Below, piece by piece: positions 1 through 10,013 of a DNA stretch of 64,000 nt. Positions within the stretch are counted from its first letter, which is position 1. Each line of letters begins with the position of its first letter. The stretch lies in assembly GCF_014199335.1 (NCBI RefSeq), contig NZ_JACIJI010000010.1, positions 1 to 64,000 on the forward strand. The letters run 5' to 3'. The notes beneath the pieces are model-generated. The model saw only the letters and a list, made by a program, of their open reading frames with translations. It had not been told where the DNA came from and did not search any database. The position numbers and the translations under genes were made by a program. Source of the stretch: Stakelama sediminis. Its GTDB lineage: Bacteria > Pseudomonadota > Alphaproteobacteria > Sphingomonadales > Sphingomonadaceae.

Positions 1-642
1 GCGGCGAGCGACTTCCATCTGATTGCCGGCACCAACCGCGATCTCGCCCGCGCCGTTACCGAGGGAGTATTCCGCGAGGATTTGTTCGCGCGGCTCAACC
101 TATGGACTTTCACGCTGCCGGGACTTGGTGAGCGCCGCGAGGATATCGAACCCAATCTCGATTACGAACTCGATCGTTTTGCCGAGCGTGAGGGCACACG
201 CGTGACGTTCAACAAGGAAGCCCGCGAGCGCTACCTCGCTTTCGCCACCGCGCCGGACGCACGCTGGGCCGGCAACTTCCGCGACCTTGCCGCCAGTGTC
301 ACGCGCATGGCCACGCTGAGCCCAAAGGGGCGCATCGATGTCGATTCCGTTCAGGCTGAAGTTTCGCGGCTGCGGCGTCTCTGGGCAGCCGAGGGGGACA
401 CCAATGACGGCCTCGCCGCAGTGATGTCAGCGGAAGCGATTGACGATCTTGATCCGTTCGACCGCGTCCAACTGGCTCATGCGATCGACGTGTGCCGACG
501 CAGCCGGAGCCTTTCCGAAGCCGGAAGAAGTTTGTTTTCAGCGTCGCTCAAGCGCCGCGCCTCGACGAACGACGCCGACCGCTTGCGTAAATATCTCGCG
601 CGCTTTGACTTGTCGTGGCTGCAGATCGCGGACATTCGCTAA
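1..642 (+). CDS. rtcR: RtcR, sigma-54 activator of RNA repair genes (C-terminal part)
   Basis: The frame is open from base 1, so the N-terminal sensor domain lies outside the window; 213 residues are visible. They hold the second half of the sigma-54 AAA+ domain, with IAGTNRDL, the arginine-rich [12 protein letters not shown] and the RtcR-typical [10 protein letters not shown] stretch, then a C-terminal part with [18 protein letters not shown]. Known RtcR proteins activate rtcBA (RNA ligase and RNA cyclase) with sigma-54 when RNA damage products are sensed. The rtcBA operon would be expected to the left. The gene ends with TAA and no co-directional partner follows. Family assignment is confident from the wording of these motifs; function in this strain is inferred. 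Confidence 0.85.
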   Translation, partial: AASDFHLIAGTNRDLARAVTEGVFREDLFARLNLWTFTLPGLGERREDIEPNLDYELDRFAEREGTRVTFNKEARERYLAFATAPDARWAGNFRDLAASVTRMATLSPKGRIDVDSVQAEVSRLRRLWAAEGDTNDGLAAVMSAEAIDDLDPFDRVQLAHAIDVCRRSRSLSEAGRSLFSASLKRRASTNDADRLRKYLARFDLSWLQIADIR

Positions 643-1026
643 TCCGACCGATTTTCCCTTATAGGGCCGCGCGCAGCCTTACGGGATTTTGGGTCAGCAA
701 CTGAGAACGCTGGCATCCGATACGCAGCAATTCTGTCAGAAACCGCGAACATAGCGGACATTCGCCCCCTCGAAACGTATCCCTAAAACTAGCCGTCGTT
801 CATCAAGCTGTTGCGGCATAGCGATCGACCGCCATTAGGAAAATCCCGCCGTTCCAAAGCGATTTTGAGCCGACTTGCAGCGGTTGCCTAGCCCAGCATC
901 GCACACGACAGAAATAGAGCTGTATCGACGCGCAAGACACGCACACAGCGGATAGCGCTCGTGCGACACCTATTTGAGGTGGGTCGCCAGTGCCAACTGC
1001 TGGTAATCCGTTTGCCGCGTGCGGAG
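643..1026. other. Intergenic, no gene seen
   Basis: This 384-base gap lies between the convergent rtcR end and the leftward gene ending at 1027. Short open frames here have no recognisable product or ribosome binding site. I see no clear terminator with a T-tract. Confidence 0.5.
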
Positions 1027-1650
1027 CTATCCCTGCTTCGGATTGCCTCTCATCAGAATTCTGTCGAATATCTTTTGATCAGCCTCAAGATCATCCAGCG
1101 CGACGCGGAGCGGGGCGAGAACCTCGCTCCAATCGTCATTCTCCCATGCCGAAACCCTGAGATCGGCCGCAAGCGCGATGGGGCGAAAGAAGGTGCCCTT
1201 GCCTTCGTTAATCCAGCCCTTCTTCCCCAGTTCCTCGGCTATATCCCCGATGGTCTTTGAAAAAGCATTCCATTTGCTCTTCCCACCAAACCAGCTGTAT
1301 TCCGGTTCGAACCAAAAACCGAAGTCTGTCTGACCAAGATTCAGCAAGTCGGCGATCTCGTACGAGCTGGTAGCCTCCTCGTTCCGATGACCTAGTTTGA
1401 AACGCGCAACCGGCTCCTCCTCGGGATCGTCCTGCCAAGTCCCAGGGCAGACCCAGATAGTCGTGAAGGTATCCGGCGCGTCGATTTCGCCCTTCCAGAA
1501 TTTCTCCTGGGTCCAATCTTTGATGAGCGTCTCCACAGCGTTCGTGATTATCGGCGCGACTTGCTCTTCATAAAATATAGTGGCCTTGTTCAGTAGGGCG
1601 AAGTCCCGAAGGATAATCGCGCCCGCTCGAATGAAGTCGTCATCGGCCAT
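1027..1650 (-). CDS. Hypothetical protein downstream of a PD-(D/E)XK nuclease
   Basis: This is a 207-residue soluble, acidic protein with no signal peptide or membrane segment and rich in Trp and Phe (for example FGFWFEPEYSWFGGKSKW). I do not recognise the family. It starts 9 bases after the stop of the upstream nuclease gene on the same strand, so the two form a probable operon. A two-gene nuclease operon in a defence island suggests a partner, sensor or protective role, but nothing in the sequence shows which. Confidence 0.6.
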   Translation of the reverse strand: MADDDFIRAGAIILRDFALLNKATIFYEEQVAPIITNAVETLIKDWTQEKFWKGEIDAPDTFTTIWVCPGTWQDDPEEEPVARFKLGHRNEEATSSYEIADLLNLGQTDFGFWFEPEYSWFGGKSKWNAFSKTIGDIAEELGKKGWINEGKGTFFRPIALAADLRVSAWENDDWSEVLAPLRVALDDLEADQKIFDRILMRGNPKQG

Positions 1651-1659
1651 GGGATTAAC

Positions 1660-2481
1660 CTAGAAGTTGGAAATATGAGTAGCAAATGAGGAAGCCAGGA
1701 AACGCGGCACAGGCGCCATATCGCGTGCCGCCTTTCGCAGACTACGCGCAAGCTGCTTCCAGGAAATCGAAATAACGCGGTCAGCCCAGTTGCCGGCGGT
1801 CGAAGGAGTTCGCCCCGAAAGCGTTAGGAATATCACAGCCCAAGGCCGCATGACTGTCGCACGCCCAGCCGCGATTTCGCAATACCTTGCGATCTGGCCC
1901 GGTTGCTCCTGCGCGTCTAATTTCACTTCTATGACCAAGAAGAATTTCGGATCGTTGACCTGAATGTCTACGCGGCTCGCCCTGTCACCGTCAGGACACT
2001 CTTCGACCGATACGTTGCAAGCGGAGGACGGGCGACTCGGAAAATCACTTGGCGCAATTTTATTAGCTTGCTCGAGCAGGTCTGTAAGGAGGGGGTCGGC
2101 GCAGCCATGACCAGCGTGCGGATCCAGAAACCAACGCAGGACGGACGCATTGCGTACCTCGTCGCGGCGGAGTCCTGACGCTGCCCAAGGATCGCTTAGC
2201 GAGCCGGAGGCATCGACGCCCTGCAGAGGGCTGCGCATGCTATCGAGAAAATCGATCATTGCGCCGACTGCAGGCGTTTGAACCTGAGTCGGTGCTGTAT
2301 GCATGGCACCGATCAAAGAAGAGCCTCGGAGGGCGTGGAACAGGTTCGGCAGGTCATCTGCCAGACGACTTGAAGGGCCGGAAAAACAGTCTCGCAAACT
2401 GCCAATCATTTCTGCCAGCGCGTCAGGATCCGGCACTTTCCCTGTCACAGGCGCGCGTAGTCCAGAACGACGAAGGGACAA
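1660..2481 (-). CDS. PD-(D/E)XK superfamily nuclease (PDDEXK_4-like)
   Basis: The protein has 273 residues. The core motif runs RVDIQV (Asp172), then FLVIEVKLDA (Glu185 and Lys187), then EQPGQIARY. This matches the D-(x)n-ExK-Q pattern of PD-(D/E)XK nucleases. An upstream segment around residues 107-126 (DEVRNASVLRWFLDPHAGHG) is typical of the PDDEXK_4 group seen in phage-defence and restriction contexts. It leads a two-gene leftward operon with the hypothetical gene at 1027-1650. The catalytic residues look intact. The target (DNA or RNA) cannot be read from sequence. Confidence 0.7.
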   Translation of the reverse strand: MSLRRSGLRAPVTGKVPDPDALAEMIGSLRDCFSGPSSRLADDLPNLFHALRGSSLIGAMHTAPTQVQTPAVGAMIDFLDSMRSPLQGVDASGSLSDPWAASGLRRDEVRNASVLRWFLDPHAGHGCADPLLTDLLEQANKIAPSDFPSRPSSACNVSVEECPDGDRASRVDIQVNDPKFFLVIEVKLDAQEQPGQIARYCEIAAGRATVMRPWAVIFLTLSGRTPSTAGNWADRVISISWKQLARSLRKAARDMAPVPRFLASSFATHISNF

Positions 2482-3070
2482 GCCAAGCGATCGGCAAAGT
2501 CACAAACATCTGACAAAAGGCCAAAGCGCCAGCTGCAATTCATATTTACCCTATGTTCTACGATCCCCGTTCTTTGCAACAGAATTTTAAGGGCACCAAC
2601 ATTGTTGGTGCCTGGCGCGCAGTGCAGATGGGTAAGCGATTGGCAGCAGAATGGCGGGTCTTGGCGAGATCAGCCGTTTGGGCGCGGGTCGGGACACGTC
2701 TTAATTGGTCGCTACTGCTCATTGAACACGGTGGATGAGGGGGCAAGTGCCGCGAACATAGGCGACGTTTACGGGTTCCAACTCGGCCGCCGAAAACGGC
2801 CGTTCGTTCACACGGCGGACTATGACGCCTCCCTTGCCGACTGGCAGCTACAAGTCTGCGTTTTCGAGAAGCTGGCCAAAAGGCGCGCATCTTTGGGAAT
2901 GATCATCTCTCGGTCATGGAGGCAGATCACCATCGCTCAATATCGGGCATCTCATTCCATTTAGCTAGGAAAACGCTCGCGCGATTTATGGGCAAGTCTC
3001 GAACCATGATTGAGAGGTCGCGCTGAGCACTTCAACCCGCGTCTGGCCTGCTGCAAGATACCGGTCCACA
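2482..3070. other. Intergenic, no supported gene
   Basis: This 589-base gap between divergent defence genes must hold promoters for the leftward nuclease operon and the rightward NACHT gene. Frames of up to about 120 codons exist on both strands but are arginine- and serine-rich with no credible start or family signature. Confidence 0.45.
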
Positions 3071-6000
3071 ATGCCCAGCATGAGATCCGAGGTACCCTCC
3101 GCCATCACCGGTCTGTTCGGTCCACCCGACGGTGTGCCGCCGTCGCCACCGACACAGACGCGTGCGCAGCTGCTGCCGTTTGCCGAATTGAGTTGGGAGA
3201 ATTTTGAGCGACTATGTCACCGCCTCGCAGCGCTTGACGGAAATGTCGAACATTGCGCCCGTCATGGGAGACAGGGGGACGCGCAGGCCGGCATCGACAT
3301 TTACGCCCGCTATCCCGACGGTCGCTATCATTGCCTCCAGGTCAAACGCCACAGCAACTTCGGGCCGGCCAAAATCCGCGAGGCGGTGACACTCTTCCTT
3401 ACCGGTGATTGGGCAAGTCGCGCTGATCGTTTCACGCTCGCGGTGCAGTCAAGCCTACAATCGGCCGCGGTGCAGCTGGAGATCGAACGCCAGGCAACGC
3501 GATTGCGCAAGCAAGGCATCGCGCTATCGACCCTCGACGGCGAGCAGCTCACCGAACGGTTGCGGTCGCACCCGACCCTGGTCGACGACTTCTTCGGACG
3601 CGCCTGGGTCGCGGCGCTGCTCGGCGACGACATAGCGAGTTCGCTTGGACCGCGGCTCGATGGCCGCCTGTTCGCCGATATTCGAGCGCAGCTGGCGCGG
3701 ATCTATCCGGTCCACTTCCACTTCATCGATCCAGGTAGCTTCGGCTCGGTCGGCGAGGATGAAGGTCGCGCCGCACTCACCCTGCTCGAACGCTTCGTCA
3801 CGCCGGACTTCATCGTGCGCGAGGTGGTATCGCCGGCGGACGTCGTCGACAGGGCGCCCGCCGATCGCCAAGTTGACGGTCTGGCGTTGGCCAATAGCCT
3901 CTCTCCCCTGGCGGACACGACCCGCTCCAGCCCAGGCCTCACCACCAATCGCTCGCGTCGCGTCAATGCAGCGACATGGACCAGCGGCGGCGATCGCCTT
4001 GCCGTGGTGGGCGACGCCGGCTCGGGCAAAAGCACATTGTTGCGGGTCATTGCGCTCGATCTGCTTCACGGCCAGGCGAAGTTCCCCGAATTGGCCGAAC
4101 GCTGGGGCGGCCTGATCCCGCTTTACATCCCGTTTGCTCGCTGGGCAGCGGAAACCGCCCGCGCCGGCGGCGCGATCGGCCTCAAAGAGATCATACGCCT
4201 CACGCTGCAACCATTGCTTACCGCCTGCCTCGTTGATCTGCTCGACCGTGCCATCGATGAACGGCGGGTTCTTTTGCTGGTGGATGGCCTCGACGAATGG
4301 AGCGAGGAACAAGCCGCCCGCGCGACCCTGAGCATGCTGGTGACGACCGCCGAGGGTCACACGATACCCGCCATCGTCTCGGGTCGACCACGCGGCCTTG
4401 ACCAGATCGGCACGCTTCCCGCGTCGTGGAAGCGCAGCGCCATCGCGCCGCTGTCACGCGCCCAGCAAGCCGAGATCGCCGCGCGCTGGTTCGAGCGCTA
4501 CACTGACGACGCGCCGCGCGACGATACCGTCTCCGCGGGCCGATTGCGCACCCAGCGTTTCATGGCGGAGCTTGCCCGGGAACCGAGCCTCGCAACCTTC
4601 GCCACGGTTCCGCTCCTGCTCGTCGGCTTGATCACACTCGCGCTGCGCGGCCAAATCTTGCCGCGCACGCGACCGACCATCTTCGACCAGTTGATCCGGG
4701 TCTTGCTCGAAGTCCATCCCGTGAGCCGGGCGACGTCGGCCGGCGATACCCAGTCGCGCTTTCGGTTTGCGCAAGACGCCGATCAGCGTCGTAACGCCAT
4801 CGCCCGGCTAGCCTTTGCAATCCGGCACGACGGCTCGGGCGCTGCGCTGCCGCTGCAACGGGCGCGCGACCTCTTGCGCGCGCACCTGCGCGACCCGGCC
4901 GGCTATGCGATGAGCGAGCAGGAAGCCACAGCGGCAGCCAACGAGATCCTTGCCGTCAACGCCGAAACCCAGGGGTTGATCATTGAGAAGTCTCCCAGCG
5001 AGGTCGGTTTCGTCCACGCCAGTTTTGAGGAATTCCTCTGTGCTGAACATATCGGCGGTTGGCCGTTCCCGCTGATCGAGGAGTTTGCTCGCAACCACGC
5101 CGGCGACAGCCGTTGGCGCAATGTGCTCGTCAATCTCGTCGCGGGGATTCAGCGACGGGACGAGCTCGATCGGTTGATCACCATCATCGAAGAACCGTGC
5201 ATCGACGAGCTCGCTGCGTTCGCGAGGACCAGCCTACTCGGGGAGATCGGCGTCGGGGCGGCGGCGCGGGCGCCGGCAACGGCGCGACGGTTGGGGTTCG
5301 CGACGATCGATCGCGTGGAGAATGGCGACTGGATGCCGGCGCGTCGCGATGCGCTTGCCACTGCTCTCAAGGCGCTCAGCGATCCCGCGTTGCGCCCGGA
5401 TACGGATGCGGCGATCGAGCGCTGGCTTCCCGCCCGCGCAACCTACCGCGCTTCGCTTGTGACCGCGCTCGCCGACTGGCCGCCGACCGACGCGTTGCGC
5501 GCAACCTTGTGGCAGGCGCTCCATGATGAGGACCGCGGCGTGCAGCGCGCGGCAGCGGGCACCTTTGCCGTCATGTTCGCCGCATCGGACGACGTCCGCC
5601 AGCGCCTGGTCGACGGCCTCACTCGCACGCGGAGCCTGACCGCCGCGATCGCGATGCTCGAGAGCCTGGCGCTGGGATGGCCAGCGCACGCCGATGCGCG
5701 GCCACTCTTCGAAGCTGCCGCGCAATCGTCAAACGTCGAACTGCGTCTGGTCGGGTTGCTCGGCCTGGCGGAGAATGGCGAGGTCGATGACCAGGCTAAG
5801 AACATCGTGCTGGCCAGCCATTATTTCTGGAGTGACGCTTCCTCCCCGTACCAAGGACTGGCGGGAGCGATGCTCCTCAAATATTGGCCCAATGACGACG
5901 CGCTGGTCAAAGGCGCGCTGGTGCGCGCCGCCGGCAACTTCGACAGCGCTTGGGATCCCGGCCTGGCAACCTCGTATCTGCTGCGCACGCCGGTCGAACG

Positions 6001-7966
6001 GACGGACGTTCGCGCGTGGATTCTGAGCCAGCTTGCGACCGAATTCCCGTTCAACATGGCGACCCATAATGGCGCGTGGACACAAGTCGGCCGCTTTGCC
6101 GCTGCCGATCCTGACATTCGCGCGGCGGTAAACGCCTATTGGCGCGAACCGAAGCATCGCCTCATTCACCTTCATTTCCTGCACGGCTATGTCGCGAATG
6201 CCGCGGATGATACGATGGCCGCGCTGCTCGTGGACCTGTTGCCCGACGCCAAGCGGATGGACCGTCACTGGATAGTTCTGGCGATGCTCACCGGTTGGGG
6301 CCGCGACCACCCCCTCGTCAAGGCTTGTCTCGACCAGCTCATCACCGGACCGGACGACGCCCTCATTGATCTAGTGGCCCTCGTGCCACGTCTCGATCCC
6401 GACCCCGCCAGCGCCCGCGAGCGGCTGCTGCGGCTTGGCGCCCTGGAAGACGTGCGGCGCGATCTTCTGGCAGCGGGGTTCGCGGCATGCGGCTGCGACG
6501 GCCGTGACGACGCGGCGGTCACCGCCATTCTGCGATACGGCCACAGAGCGCTGGGTATCTTCGATCCCGCCGCGACGCTCTTTCGTACTTTCGCCCAACA
6601 TCCGCGCGTCAGAGCGTTGGCGATCGAGCGGCTCGATGCCGCCGATCCGCCGCTTACCGATCTGGCCGCGGGCTATGCTGACGATCCCCCGATCGCCAAC
6701 ACCTTGCAGGCCGCGGCTGCCCCGTTGCCGTCGGAACTGCGCGCGCAGATCGTCGAGTTCGCGTCCGCCGGTGCGGCCGGCACCGTACTCGAAGACGTGC
6801 TCGCGCGCTGGCGGCTCGAAAGTGATGCTGAACTTCGCACGCGCATGGTTATCGCCCATTTCGACAAGCGTGACGGCGCGACCGCTGACGATCAGGCATG
6901 GCCGGCGCTCCTGGCGGGCTCGCTGCAGGTCGGTCCCGAATTTGAAACGCAGCGCGCGACGGCATTCGCTGGTCTGATCATGACCGGCGGCCTCGAAGCG
7001 CTTGCGGCACTGAAAGATCGCGATAAGCCCATCGAACTCCAGACCGGAGGGTATTTCAACCGCATCCCCTCGCTCGAACAGCTCATCTGCGAACGGTTCG
7101 AAGTCCTGCAGCAAGCGTTTGGTGACAATCTTGCCGAACGTTTTCAGACCTTCGGTGACAAAAATCGTCTGGCCGAAATCCTCGCCCGCGCGCCCGGCGC
7201 CTCGGCTGCCGCGCGGCGCGCCTTCCTCGACTACGCCGATGCCGATGCGCTTCCGCCAACCCCGCAGGCATTGCGCGCGCTCGCCGCGGAAGCGCCGGCC
7301 AGCAGACTGCTGCTCGATCGCTGCCTCGCGGCGCTCGACGCCCAGGAGCATTCCAACGCCCGCACCGCCGCCGAAGCCGAAATCGGGCTAATTCTGCGCA
7401 CCGAGTTTCCCGGGAATGAGGAAGTGCGCGACCGGTTGACCGAGCGCTTCAAAAAAAGTCCGTCGGCGAACAGCGTCGCAGCGTTAGCGGTGTTCGATCC
7501 GGACGCCCCAGCCCTCCCGCAGAGTTTTGATCCAGAGCATTTCGGGCATGAACTCGCCGACTGGGCGCTGGGGCTTCAGATCGCCGGCCGTCGTGCCGAC
7601 GCGACGACGTTCGGTACACTTGTCCAAGCGATGATCGCCAGGCGGTGGCGATCGCAATTCGACGCGCAGGCCATCGCCAATATCGCCGTCGAAGAGCGGT
7701 TGGCCCGGGACACCGATGTCGTCGCCCTATTCAAGGGATGGATCGAGACCGCTATCGATCCGAGCATCAGTGCCAGCGCGGCCCGCTACCTCGCGGCGGC
7801 GGGGACTTTCGACGCGGACAGCCGTTCGCGCGTGGGGGTGCTGGTTGCCGAATTAACCCGCGTGCAGCAACTTCCCGTTGCAGCGTATGATGCCGTAGCG
7901 GCGCGCTGGCGCACCGCACGCGCGGCATTGCTTGACGCACTGTTCGCCGGACTCGAGACGAGCTGA
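3071..7966 (+). CDS. Nuclease-NACHT-repeat antiviral NTPase (bNACHT/Avs-like)
   Basis: The protein has 1631 residues in three parts. Residues about 40-200 form an Mrr-like PD-(D/E)XK nuclease with AGIDIYAR (Asp76) and CLQVKR (Gln90, Lys92). Residues about 305-560 form a NACHT/STAND NTPase with Walker A GDAGSGKST (314-322) and Walker B VLLLVDGLDEW (400-410, Asp405, Asp408, Glu409). The remaining thousand residues are alanine- and leucine-rich helical repeats of HEAT or TPR type. Bacterial NACHT and Avs proteins of this design sense phage proteins through the C-terminal repeats, oligomerise and release the N-terminal nuclease to degrade DNA. The gene stands alone, as such systems usually do. 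An alternative start exists at 3080 (ATG). Assignment to the class is firm; the trigger is unknown. Confidence 0.85.
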   Translation: MPSMRSEVPSAITGLFGPPDGVPPSPPTQTRAQLLPFAELSWENFERLCHRLAALDGNVEHCARHGRQGDAQAGIDIYARYPDGRYHCLQVKRHSNFGPAKIREAVTLFLTGDWASRADRFTLAVQSSLQSAAVQLEIERQATRLRKQGIALSTLDGEQLTERLRSHPTLVDDFFGRAWVAALLGDDIASSLGPRLDGRLFADIRAQLARIYPVHFHFIDPGSFGSVGEDEGRAALTLLERFVTPDFIVREVVSPADVVDRAPADRQVDGLALANSLSPLADTTRSSPGLTTNRSRRVNAATWTSGGDRLAVVGDAGSGKSTLLRVIALDLLHGQAKFPELAERWGGLIPLYIPFARWAAETARAGGAIGLKEIIRLTLQPLLTACLVDLLDRAIDERRVLLLVDGLDEWSEEQAARATLSMLVTTAEGHTIPAIVSGRPRGLDQIGTLPASWKRSAIAPLSRAQQAEIAARWFERYTDDAPRDDTVSAGRLRTQRFMAELAREPSLATFATVPLLLVGLITLALRGQILPRTRPTIFDQLIRVLLEVHPVSRATSAGDTQSRFRFAQDADQRRNAIARLAFAIRHDGSGAALPLQRARDLLRAHLRDPAGYAMSEQEATAAANEILAVNAETQGLIIEKSPSEVGFVHASFEEFLCAEHIGGWPFPLIEEFARNHAGDSRWRNVLVNLVAGIQRRDELDRLITIIEEPCIDELAAFARTSLLGEIGVGAAARAPATARRLGFATIDRVENGDWMPARRDALATALKALSDPALRPDTDAAIERWLPARATYRASLVTALADWPPTDALRATLWQALHDEDRGVQRAAAGTFAVMFAASDDVRQRLVDGLTRTRSLTAAIAMLESLALGWPAHADARPLFEAAAQSSNVELRLVGLLGLAENGEVDDQAKNIVLASHYFWSDASSPYQGLAGAMLLKYWPNDDALVKGALVRAAGNFDSAWDPGLATSYLLRTPVERTDVRAWILSQLATEFPFNMATHNGAWTQVGRFAAADPDIRAAVNAYWREPKHRLIHLHFLHGYVANAADDTMAALLVDLLPDAKRMDRHWIVLAMLTGWGRDHPLVKACLDQLITGPDDALIDLVALVPRLDPDPASARERLLRLGALEDVRRDLLAAGFAACGCDGRDDAAVTAILRYGHRALGIFDPAATLFRTFAQHPRVRALAIERLDAADPPLTDLAAGYADDPPIANTLQAAAAPLPSELRAQIVEFASAGAAGTVLEDVLARWRLESDAELRTRMVIAHFDKRDGATADDQAWPALLAGSLQVGPEFETQRATAFAGLIMTGGLEALAALKDRDKPIELQTGGYFNRIPSLEQLICERFEVLQQAFGDNLAERFQTFGDKNRLAEILARAPGASAAARRAFLDYADADALPPTPQALRALAAEAPASRLLLDRCLAALDAQEHSNARTAAEAEIGLILRTEFPGNEEVRDRLTERFKKSPSANSVAALAVFDPDAPALPQSFDPEHFGHELADWALGLQIAGRRADATTFGTLVQAMIARRWRSQFDAQAIANIAVEERLARDTDVVALFKGWIETAIDPSISASAARYLAAAGTFDADSRSRVGVLVAELTRVQQLPVAAYDAVAARWRTARAALLDALFAGLETS

Positions 7967-7990
7967 TTCGCGAGCGGCGCAGCGCCGCGA

Positions 7991-8818
7991 CTAGAGCTGG
8001 CCTTTAATCCGCGTGAACTCTTGCCCGCTCGTGTCGTTCGTCGCCACAATATCATCCCATTCAAGCCGGATGACGCTGGCATTCACGTCCGACTCGGCAT
8101 GATTGTCGAGTGCGTCGTCGAGCTTGCGGAGCGTCTTCATGATGCTGTCCGCGCGCCTGACGTCCTTCACTTGCGTGCCGCCGAGCGTGATCATAGGGCC
8201 TCCGAGCATCGCACCGCCCCCTTGCGATGCGAGATAAGCGTCGAGTTTGTCGTGCATGATGCCCGAGACAGTGCCGTCGTCGAAACTGTCGTGGTCTCCG
8301 ATTGTCAGGAAGAATGCTTGATCGGGCGTGATGCCAGCGAACAGCAATGGCCCCGAACGGGCCACACTGCCATCGGCCTGCTTGCCGCCGAGATGCAAAT
8401 GGTGAGCATCGACGGTGACCCGCATCCGGTCCTTGCCGCGCCAGTTTCGTTTCACCCATTCGTCGTTCGACAACGCCGCCGTGGGCGGTGGCAGTTCGGC
8501 CGCATAGGCGTGCGTCCGAACCTGGGTCGAGAGATAGGGATTCATATCGTCGCCGGCGCGGAAGGCGGCTTCGATGTTCGCGATTTCGGCGGCGTAGGCC
8601 GGATAATGACTGGAGGCCGTGACCTCGGGCCAGATCACCACGTCGCGCGGGCGCGGGCGGATAAGCCGAGCCTGCCAGGACAGGTAACGGATGATCACCT
8701 CAGACAGCGACTTGGCCGCAAGCTCGGTCTGCGCCGTCTGGTTCCGGGTCGGGATGCGGGCGGCGAGATCGGCCTTGAGCCCGGCGAGCCGGGGCGAGAG
8801 GTTTTCGGGATTGGTCAC
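7991..8818 (-). CDS. Hypothetical protein in defence island
   Basis: A 275-residue protein, convergent with the NACHT gene with only 24 bases between them. No signal peptide or membrane helix. It contains a distinctive central block: RVTVDAHHLHLGGKQADG, then LLFAGITPDQAFFLTIGDHDSF. The clustered histidines and the later DH pair could be a metal or catalytic site, but I cannot name a family. The C-terminal third (residues about 200-275) looks helical. Base composition matches its neighbours. Confidence 0.6.
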   Translation of the reverse strand: MTNPENLSPRLAGLKADLAARIPTRNQTAQTELAAKSLSEVIIRYLSWQARLIRPRPRDVVIWPEVTASSHYPAYAAEIANIEAAFRAGDDMNPYLSTQVRTHAYAAELPPPTAALSNDEWVKRNWRGKDRMRVTVDAHHLHLGGKQADGSVARSGPLLFAGITPDQAFFLTIGDHDSFDDGTVSGIMHDKLDAYLASQGGGAMLGGPMITLGGTQVKDVRRADSIMKTLRKLDDALDNHAESDVNASVIRLEWDDIVATNDTSGQEFTRIKGQL

Positions 8819-9117
8819 GGCGGGCGGATTCTTTCAACTCGAGAGGATGGCACCATCGCCCGTTAGCATCTGGTCGCCAGCGATGGGAGGGCCGCGCTCA
8901 CGGCTTTGACGCGGAACTTGCCATCGTGCAGGAAGCACGCATCGGTGAAAAGCGTCAGGTCGACGCGATTGGGCAAGCGCACGTCGGACAAATCGGGTTG
9001 CGCTTTGCCGCCGCGTTCGGACGCGCGATCGATCTGGAAATGATGACGACGATCGACCTCGTCGCGCGCGAAGCTAACTTTCATAGGGATTGCGCCGGCG
9101 ACATGCTAGCTGGCCGC

Positions 9118-9960
9118 ATGGATAATGAAGAAGCGCTATGCGAAGCGCTGATCTGGCTGCTTGAGCACGAGTTCAAGGTGACGCGGTCCGATGTGACCTA
9201 CCCGGAAAAGGACGGATCGGGTCCGCCGGTCGAGATGCGTTTGCGATTGGGCGACCGGCGCATTGCCATTGAGCACACGCTAGTCGAGCCATTCCCTCTC
9301 GCGATTCAGACGGGGAAAGAGTTTGGCGAACTGACGGCGGAGATCGAAGCCAATCTCAACGGCAACATGCCAAAGCCGGGCACGTACGTGCTACTTTTTC
9401 CTGTTCACCCAACCTTGGGGAAGCACCGGCGAACGCACGCCGAACTGCGCGAGAGACTTTCGGCTTGGATCGTGGAGGCAGGCAAGCAGCTGCATGACGA
9501 GTGCCCGGAACGGAAGGACCGACACCACTGCCCGCATGGATATCACGGATCGCGTTCTGACGAGATCGAAGGGATTCCCATTAAGCTGACGCTGCGGGTG
9601 CACTGGAATGAATCCGGGCGTCACGATGGCGCACTATTCCTTTCACGAACAGTCGGAGAAGATGTCGAGAATCTGCGCCTTGAGCGAATGCGGACGGCAC
9701 TCAGGAAAAAGCTGCCCAAGCTCCACGACTGTGCTCAGGAGGGAGACACGACCTTCCTGATCCTCGAATGGTCAGATATTGCACTCAGCAATCACATCTT
9801 AATTGCTGAGGCGCTCGAAGCGGCTCTCGCAGACCGAGACGACTGGCCCGACTATGTCTTTCTGGCTGACACGGCGACCGATCAGTGGCATTTCTTCCAG
9901 CCCGTCATTGAGGGCAAATTCTCGATCGAGATGGAGTATATCGATATCGAAAGGTCTTAA
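9118..9960 (+). CDS. Hypothetical protein, possible nuclease-like N-terminus
   Basis: A 280-residue protein. ATG codons at 9103 and 9118 are both possible; I chose 9118, where the sequence begins MDNEEALCEALIWLLEHEF. The frame also extends further upstream, but that part reads like non-coding sequence. Residues about 20-60 contain VEMRLRLGDRRIAIEHTLVE, which loosely resembles the beta-strand and E-x-x core of restriction-like folds, though the lysine is not evident. The middle is rich in His and Cys (DECPERKDRHHCPHGYHG), suggesting a metal site. It lies 53 bases upstream of the AlbA_2 gene on the same strand. Function unknown. Confidence 0.55.
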   Translation: MDNEEALCEALIWLLEHEFKVTRSDVTYPEKDGSGPPVEMRLRLGDRRIAIEHTLVEPFPLAIQTGKEFGELTAEIEANLNGNMPKPGTYVLLFPVHPTLGKHRRTHAELRERLSAWIVEAGKQLHDECPERKDRHHCPHGYHGSRSDEIEGIPIKLTLRVHWNESGRHDGALFLSRTVGEDVENLRLERMRTALRKKLPKLHDCAQEGDTTFLILEWSDIALSNHILIAEALEAALADRDDWPDYVFLADTATDQWHFFQPVIEGKFSIEMEYIDIERS

Positions 9961-10013
9961 CCCGGCGACGTGCTGGCAGCGAAGGCTCGATTACTGGAGG
10001 AGCTCCCAGTCTC

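Noticed and set aside
2558..2964. Frames of 110-120 codons in the gap before the NACHT gene
   Set aside because: Overlapping on both strands, rich in Arg/Ser/Cys, no ribosome binding site and no recognisable domain.
3524..4360. Leftward frame of 278 codons (and 6371-7351, 326 codons) opposite the NACHT gene
   Set aside because: Shadows of a high-GC gene; the sense strand has unmistakable Walker motifs.
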